From contig JADEZQ010000004.1 of the NCBI GenBank assembly GCA_015206785.1, positions 48,573 through 112,572 of the forward strand: a DNA stretch of 64,000 bases, read 5' to 3'. Below the pieces are notes generated by a model, which saw nothing but the letters and a program-made list of their open reading frames with translations, was not told the DNA's origin and ran no database searches. Below, one piece after another: positions 59,378-64,000 of the stretch. Both the position numbers and the translations under genes were made by a program. The stretch's first letter is position 1, and the number at the start of each line of letters is the position of its first letter. The DNA is from Quinella sp. 2Q5. Its GTDB lineage: Bacteria > Bacillota > Negativicutes > Selenomonadales > Selenomonadaceae.

Positions 59378-59839
59378 GTGGATGCAAAGCTCGTCAACCC
59401 GATAGTCAACGCATTCATTGAAGTGATGCCGCAGATTGGCTTCCCTGCCCCGCGGCGGATCAGAATTTATCGACAGGGCAATATCGTCCTTACCAATGGC
59501 GTGACGGTGACCGTCAGCTTTACGCGCAAGGTGTGCGGCAGCGTTATCTATAACATGACGGAGGAGACCGCCAAGTTCGTTGCTTCGACGATGATGATGG
59601 GCGTGCCCGTCACTCAACTGAGCGACATGGTTCAAAGTTCGATTCGCGAGGTTGGCAACATGCTTGCCGCCCGCGCTGCCACAAATTTTTCGCAACTGGA
59701 GCTTGACTGCGACATCACCCCGCCGGAGCTGTCAATAAACCAAGACCCCGCTACCCGCGCTAACGACGATTACTACACCGTGGAGATGGAGCTTGGCGAA
59801 CACCGTATCGACATTGCCATTCGTGTCGAGAGCGATTGA
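59378..59839 (+). CDS. cheX: chemotaxis phosphatase CheX-like
   Basis: KLVNPIVNAFIEVMPQIGF...DMVQSSIREVGNMLAARAATNFSQL; GTG start. Confidence 0.85.
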   Translation: MDAKLVNPIVNAFIEVMPQIGFPAPRRIRIYRQGNIVLTNGVTVTVSFTRKVCGSVIYNMTEETAKFVASTMMMGVPVTQLSDMVQSSIREVGNMLAARAATNFSQLELDCDITPPELSINQDPATRANDDYYTVEMELGEHRIDIAIRVESD

Positions 59840-59868
59840 CACATTACGGCTTGGAACTTGAACGACCG

Positions 59869-59892
59869 TCCCGCTTAGGCGGGATTTTTTTT
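59869..59892 (+). terminator. terminator after cheX
   Basis: CCCGC-ttag-GCGGGATTTTTTTT. Confidence 0.8.
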
Positions 59893-59982
59893 CGCGCACG
59901 ATTCTTCCCTTCCACGCGACAAACGGATATAATGTCTCCATGTATGAAGGCCGTTAACTTTTCGGACAGTGAGGTTTTGGCG

Positions 59983-61299
59983 ATGAAGAAGATTCTTATC
60001 GTTGACGACATGGAAGTTCTGCGCGAGATGACCGCGTTTATCTTGCAGGATAGATACGAAATCTTTTGCGCGTCCTCTGCTCAAGAGGCGATGGAAGTTT
60101 ATCGCGACAAGAGACCCGATATGATTCTGTCGGACTTCCGAATGCCGGGCATGACGGGCTACGAATTGCAGATTGCCCTTCAGAACGAATTCCACACGAA
60201 GATTCCGTTCATGTTCATGACGGCGGACAGGAGCGACGAGGTCGAGAGCCGCGGCTTCGACAACGGCGCGATGGATTTCATTCGCAAACCGATTCAGCCT
60301 GAGGTTCTGCTGAAACGCGTGGCGAACATCTTGCAGACCGTCGGCGAGATTCAAGACTTGAAGAAAGTTTCCACCACCGACGCCTTGACCGGACTGTTCA
60401 ACAAGGGTTCGTCGGAAACGGAGCTCAAGAAGATTTGCAAGAAGTCTCACGGCGCGCTGATGATGATTGACCTGGACAGCTTCAAACTCGTCAACGACAT
60501 TCACGGGCACGCGATGGGCGACAAGGTTCTGATTGCCTTCGCGGACATTTTGCGGGCGGCGATGCGTTCGACGGATTTGATTGGGCGCATGGGCGGCGAT
60601 GAGTTCGTTGCCTTCTGCGACGGCGTGCACGAGGACAGTGCCATTGCCACGAAGACCCGCTTCATCAACGAGAAGATCACCGACGCCGCCAAACGTCTCA
60701 TGGGCGAGGACATGAACATTCCCCTCGGCGCGTCAATCGGCTGCGTGCTCGTCCCCAACGAAGGCACGGACTTCGTCGACCTGTACAAGAAGGCGGACAA
60801 AGCTCTCTACATCGTCAAGCAGAACGGAAAGCACGGCTACAACATCTACAGCGACGACGCCCCCGAAGAGAAGGTTGAAACCGTCGTCACGCTCGCGCAG
60901 ATTGAAATGATCCTCAGCGAACGCAACAAGGAGCCCGGCGCATACGTCATTCCGTTCGAGAGTTTCCGCATAATTTACCGTTTCCTAAAGCGTACCCGCG
61001 CAGGTTACGGCAAGACGATTTGCATTGTGCTGTTGGCGTTGAAAAGGACTAACGACGACGACGGCACCATCCCGCTCAAATATGCGGGCGAACAGTTCAT
61101 CGAATGTCTGCACAAAACTCTGCGGCGCGGCGATGTCGTCTCGCAGAACGGTTCCAATCAGTTCCTCGTCCTGCTCACCAACACTGACGGTCATCACGAC
61201 GTGACCCGCGCAATGGCTCGCGTCGTTGAGAACTGGGGCAAGTTCCCCGAAAGCCGAAACTTCTACTTCAGCCACGAATGGTCGGTGCTCGACGCCTGA
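59983..61299 (+). CDS. response regulator REC-GGDEF with degenerate C-terminal GGDEF-like domain
   Basis: KKILIVDDMEVLREM...SDFRMPGMTG; RMGGDEFVAFCDG; second RRGDVVSQNGSNQFLVLL. Confidence 0.92.
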   Translation: MKKILIVDDMEVLREMTAFILQDRYEIFCASSAQEAMEVYRDKRPDMILSDFRMPGMTGYELQIALQNEFHTKIPFMFMTADRSDEVESRGFDNGAMDFIRKPIQPEVLLKRVANILQTVGEIQDLKKVSTTDALTGLFNKGSSETELKKICKKSHGALMMIDLDSFKLVNDIHGHAMGDKVLIAFADILRAAMRSTDLIGRMGGDEFVAFCDGVHEDSAIATKTRFINEKITDAAKRLMGEDMNIPLGASIGCVLVPNEGTDFVDLYKKADKALYIVKQNGKHGYNIYSDDAPEEKVETVVTLAQIEMILSERNKEPGAYVIPFESFRIIYRFLKRTRAGYGKTICIVLLALKRTNDDDGTIPLKYAGEQFIECLHKTLRRGDVVSQNGSNQFLVLLTNTDGHHDVTRAMARVVENWGKFPESRNFYFSHEWSVLDA

Positions 61300-61315
61300 A
61301 TCAATCGCAAACTAA

Positions 61316-61353
61316 AAGCGGCTCACTCCAACACGGAGCGGGTCGCTTTTTTC
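61316..61353 (+). terminator. terminator after GGDEF gene
   Basis: AAAGCGgctCACTCC-aaca-CGGAGcgggtCGCTTTTTT. Confidence 0.7.
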
Positions 61354-61359
61354 TTGTCG

Positions 61360-61388
61360 TTGAAAGCTTTATGAACGCGTGATATACT
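61360..61388 (+). promoter_or_regulatory. promoter for small toxin-like ORF
   Basis: TTGAAA-17 bp-TATACT. Confidence 0.75.
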
Positions 61389-61447
61389 GCTCGCGAGGCA
61401 GTTCGATGTGTCGGCTTTCTTCCCTCGAAGGAAGGGGGTGACGCGGA

Positions 61448-61534
61448 ATGGATTTCTTCGACTGGCTGGACGTGGTCTGCAAGGTCGGGACGTTCGTCTT
61501 CGCTATCCTCAGTTACTTCAACGGAAAAAAATAA
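61448..61534 (+). CDS. 28-aa hydrophobic holin-like / type I toxin-like peptide
   Basis: MDFFDWLDVVCKVGTFVFAILSYFNGKK; GGAAGGGGGTG RBS; absent from ORF track because of size. Confidence 0.7.
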   Translation: MDFFDWLDVVCKVGTFVFAILSYFNGKK

Positions 61535-61640
61535 GCCGTATGCGACACGGCTCGTAAAACCTTAGCATCTGTATCAACGAGGTGAAGGAGTCGACGCGCT
61601 ACCATCGGGCTGCCTCACCGTTTTTGTTTGTTCAACTGCG
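61534..61640 (-). ncRNA. candidate antisense antitoxin RNA
   Basis: Reverse-strand TTGAAA-17 bp-TACCAT promoter (at 61644..61672), terminator AGCCGT-gtcgcat-ACGGCT then TTATTTTTTT at 61552-61526. Confidence 0.6.
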
Positions 61641-61673
61641 CGAATGGTATCACATTCGGCGAAAAGTTTCAAG

Positions 61674-63329
61674 TCACAGCAGGCGGTTGGAAATTTCGTC
61701 GAGGGTGACGGCTTCGGAGTAGAAGTTGCCCTGCACGTTGGTCACGGGGAAATTTTTCACGGTGTCGCGAATCGAAACGTCCTCAACGCCTTTGAGGCAG
61801 ACCTTCGTGCCGAGCTCCGACGCCAGCTCCGACAGGTGGCGGACGATTTGCAGGTTGCCGGGCTTGCTGTTGATTTGCGTGATGTAGTCGCGTTCAAGCT
61901 TGATGAAGTTCGGTGCCAAGTCGCGCAGGAAGTCAATCGACGCGACGCCGCTGCCGAAGTCGTCAATCAGGCAGAGGATGCCTTTGTCCTTCAAGGCGTG
62001 GACGATTCGGCGCAGGATATCCGGTTCAATCAGTCGGCAACTCTGCGTCAGCTCGAAGCAAAGATTTTTCAGCGGGAAACCGACGGCGCGGGAAATTTTG
62101 TCTATCTCCTCAAACAGCAGGTCGTCGACGATTTGTGCGGGCGAGATGTTGACGTTCAGCATAAGGTCTGGCTTGCGGCGCAGGAGCTTGAGACCGTCTT
62201 CCATCGCGCGGCGCAGAATCCAATAACCCAGCTCCTCGAACAGGTAATCGTTCTCCAGCACGGGCACATATGCCGAAGGCGGCACGTCCCCGAAGCGATT
62301 GCTGCGCCAACACAGCAGAGCCTCAATCGCTGTCAACTGTTCGGTCGCGGCGTCGAACACGGGCTGATAGCGCAGGGAAAAATTTTTGCAGTCCATTAAT
62401 ATGCAGTCGCGCACCTCGTCGACAAGCTCAAGCGAATCGTGCGTGTTCATGCCGATTGCGCCGTTGTAGTTGACGAGCTTGCCGTTGTGATAGAACTTCG
62501 AATCGTTGTAGGCGAAGCTCAGGCAGGCGTGAATGGTGCGTTCGTTGACGCCCGCGCCGTCGAAGTGAATCATGCCGCCGTTAATCGACAGAACTTGGCG
62601 GACGTTCTCCACGGGCAGACCGGCTTGCGCCGCGCGGCGAATCTTGTCATACTTTGCGGCGACTTCTTCGGGAGTGAGCGTCTCGGTCAGGAAGGCGAAC
62701 TTCGCGCCATTCATACGATAGACCGTGCCGTCCTTCCCCATCGTCCCCTGCAAAAGCCACGCCGTCTGTTGCAAGACCGAATTGCCGAACGTGTAGCCGT
62801 GCTCGTCGTTGATCTTGTTCATCTTGTTGATGCCGCAGAGCATGACGACGCAACTGCGCTTGAGCTCAATGGCGGCAACCATGTCGCGGAAAAATCCGTA
62901 ACGGTTCCTCAAAAGCGTGACGGGGTCGGTGCTCTCGGTCAGGGCTTCGTTAATCATTATGCCACCGACAACTTCGGGTTTGCCGTCCTCGCCGCCGATT
63001 GCCGCGCCGATATAACGAATCGTGGCGTAGGTTCCGTCCTTTAGCCGCGTGCGATACGTCAGGTCATAGCTTCGCGTCTCGCCGTTCAGCAGAGCCTTCA
63101 TCGTGCGCGTATATACAAAACGATCTTCGGGGTGAATGTAGTCCGCCCAGTCGAGCCCGTCCGCGGGAATGTTTTCGCACGGCAGACCAAAAAGTTCCAC
63201 GGCGGCCGCGCTAAAGGTCAGCAGGTTGCATTTCACGTCCAACAACGCAACGTAATTGCCACGCCCAAGGACGGTAAACGCGTTGAACACGTCGTCGAGC
63301 AATTGCCTGCGTTCGGTTTCTTTAGCCAT
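61674..63329 (-). CDS. PAS-GGDEF(degenerate)-EAL signalling protein
   Basis: PAS WADYIHPEDRFVYTRTMKALLNGETRSYDLTYRTRLKDGTYATIRYIG; RMNGAKFAF in place of GGDEF; EALLCW, LNVNISPAQ, IDDFGSG, KGVED. Confidence 0.88.
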   Translation of the reverse strand: MAKETERRQLLDDVFNAFTVLGRGNYVALLDVKCNLLTFSAAAVELFGLPCENIPADGLDWADYIHPEDRFVYTRTMKALLNGETRSYDLTYRTRLKDGTYATIRYIGAAIGGEDGKPEVVGGIMINEALTESTDPVTLLRNRYGFFRDMVAAIELKRSCVVMLCGINKMNKINDEHGYTFGNSVLQQTAWLLQGTMGKDGTVYRMNGAKFAFLTETLTPEEVAAKYDKIRRAAQAGLPVENVRQVLSINGGMIHFDGAGVNERTIHACLSFAYNDSKFYHNGKLVNYNGAIGMNTHDSLELVDEVRDCILMDCKNFSLRYQPVFDAATEQLTAIEALLCWRSNRFGDVPPSAYVPVLENDYLFEELGYWILRRAMEDGLKLLRRKPDLMLNVNISPAQIVDDLLFEEIDKISRAVGFPLKNLCFELTQSCRLIEPDILRRIVHALKDKGILCLIDDFGSGVASIDFLRDLAPNFIKLERDYITQINSKPGNLQIVRHLSELASELGTKVCLKGVEDVSIRDTVKNFPVTNVQGNFYSEAVTLDEISNRLL

Positions 63330-63463
63330 AATCTCAACTCCTTCGGGCTTTTCGCTCAATATAACACAGAAAAATTTTTTGGCAACAGCGGGCTACAAAC
63401 GGCGTCACGGCGGGAAGTTTAGATGGTCGGCAAAAAAAGTTGAAAAAAATTTTTGCGAAGGGG

Positions 63464-63492
63464 TTGACAAAAGTCGGGTTCGGTTGTATATT
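63464..63492 (+). promoter_or_regulatory. rRNA operon promoter
   Basis: TTGACA-17 bp-TATATT upstream of 16S leader. Confidence 0.8.
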
Positions 63493-63604
63493 GAGCAAGC
63501 TTGATTCACGGGGCTCCTTGAAAACTGAACAGTGCAATTACCAGATGTGCGGTCGAGAGAAATCTCGATCCCTTAAAGCAATTCGAGTCAGACAACTCAA
63601 AGAT

Positions 63605-64000
<396 letters not shown>

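Overview
A roughly 64 kb, GC-rich chromosomal window that looks like a diderm Firmicute (Negativicutes/Selenomonadales-like). It combines an SLH-domain OmpM-type porin and heptose kinase with a Firmicute-style flagellar block (flgM-flgN-flgK-flgL-yviE-fliW-csrA-flaG-fliD-fliS-fliT), and the 5' end of a 16S rRNA gene closes the window. Other content: TRAP transporter parts, purF, a Crp-ccmABC cluster, prfC, deoD, hldE-type kinase, hemL, cbiG/cbiF, an atypical flagellin, tRNA-Gly, uvrA, meaB, a four-gene operon resembling the biosynthetic module of Ter-type stress systems, alanine dehydrogenase, pgeF, fabF, hemC/hemA/met8, a secretin pair, an esterase, CheX and GGDEF/EAL proteins. Findings I rank highest: (1) a probable unannotated type I toxin-antitoxin locus at about 61.36-61.66 kb, with a 28-aa holin-like peptide, convergent promoters and an antisense RNA terminator; (2) an interspersed element of about 160 bp with three hairpins, in three copies plus one internally deleted tandem copy, each next to a stop codon, one flanked by a 34-bp direct duplication; (3) extreme over-representation of the palindrome AAAATTTT (about 90 sites by eye), nearly absent from the flagellar genes; (4) the CitE-like/PRTase/StiP-PELOTA/HAD operon; (5) a stand-alone MmeI-type specificity fragment with its own promoter, coupled to hemL. 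All product calls come from reading translations by eye; no database search was run.
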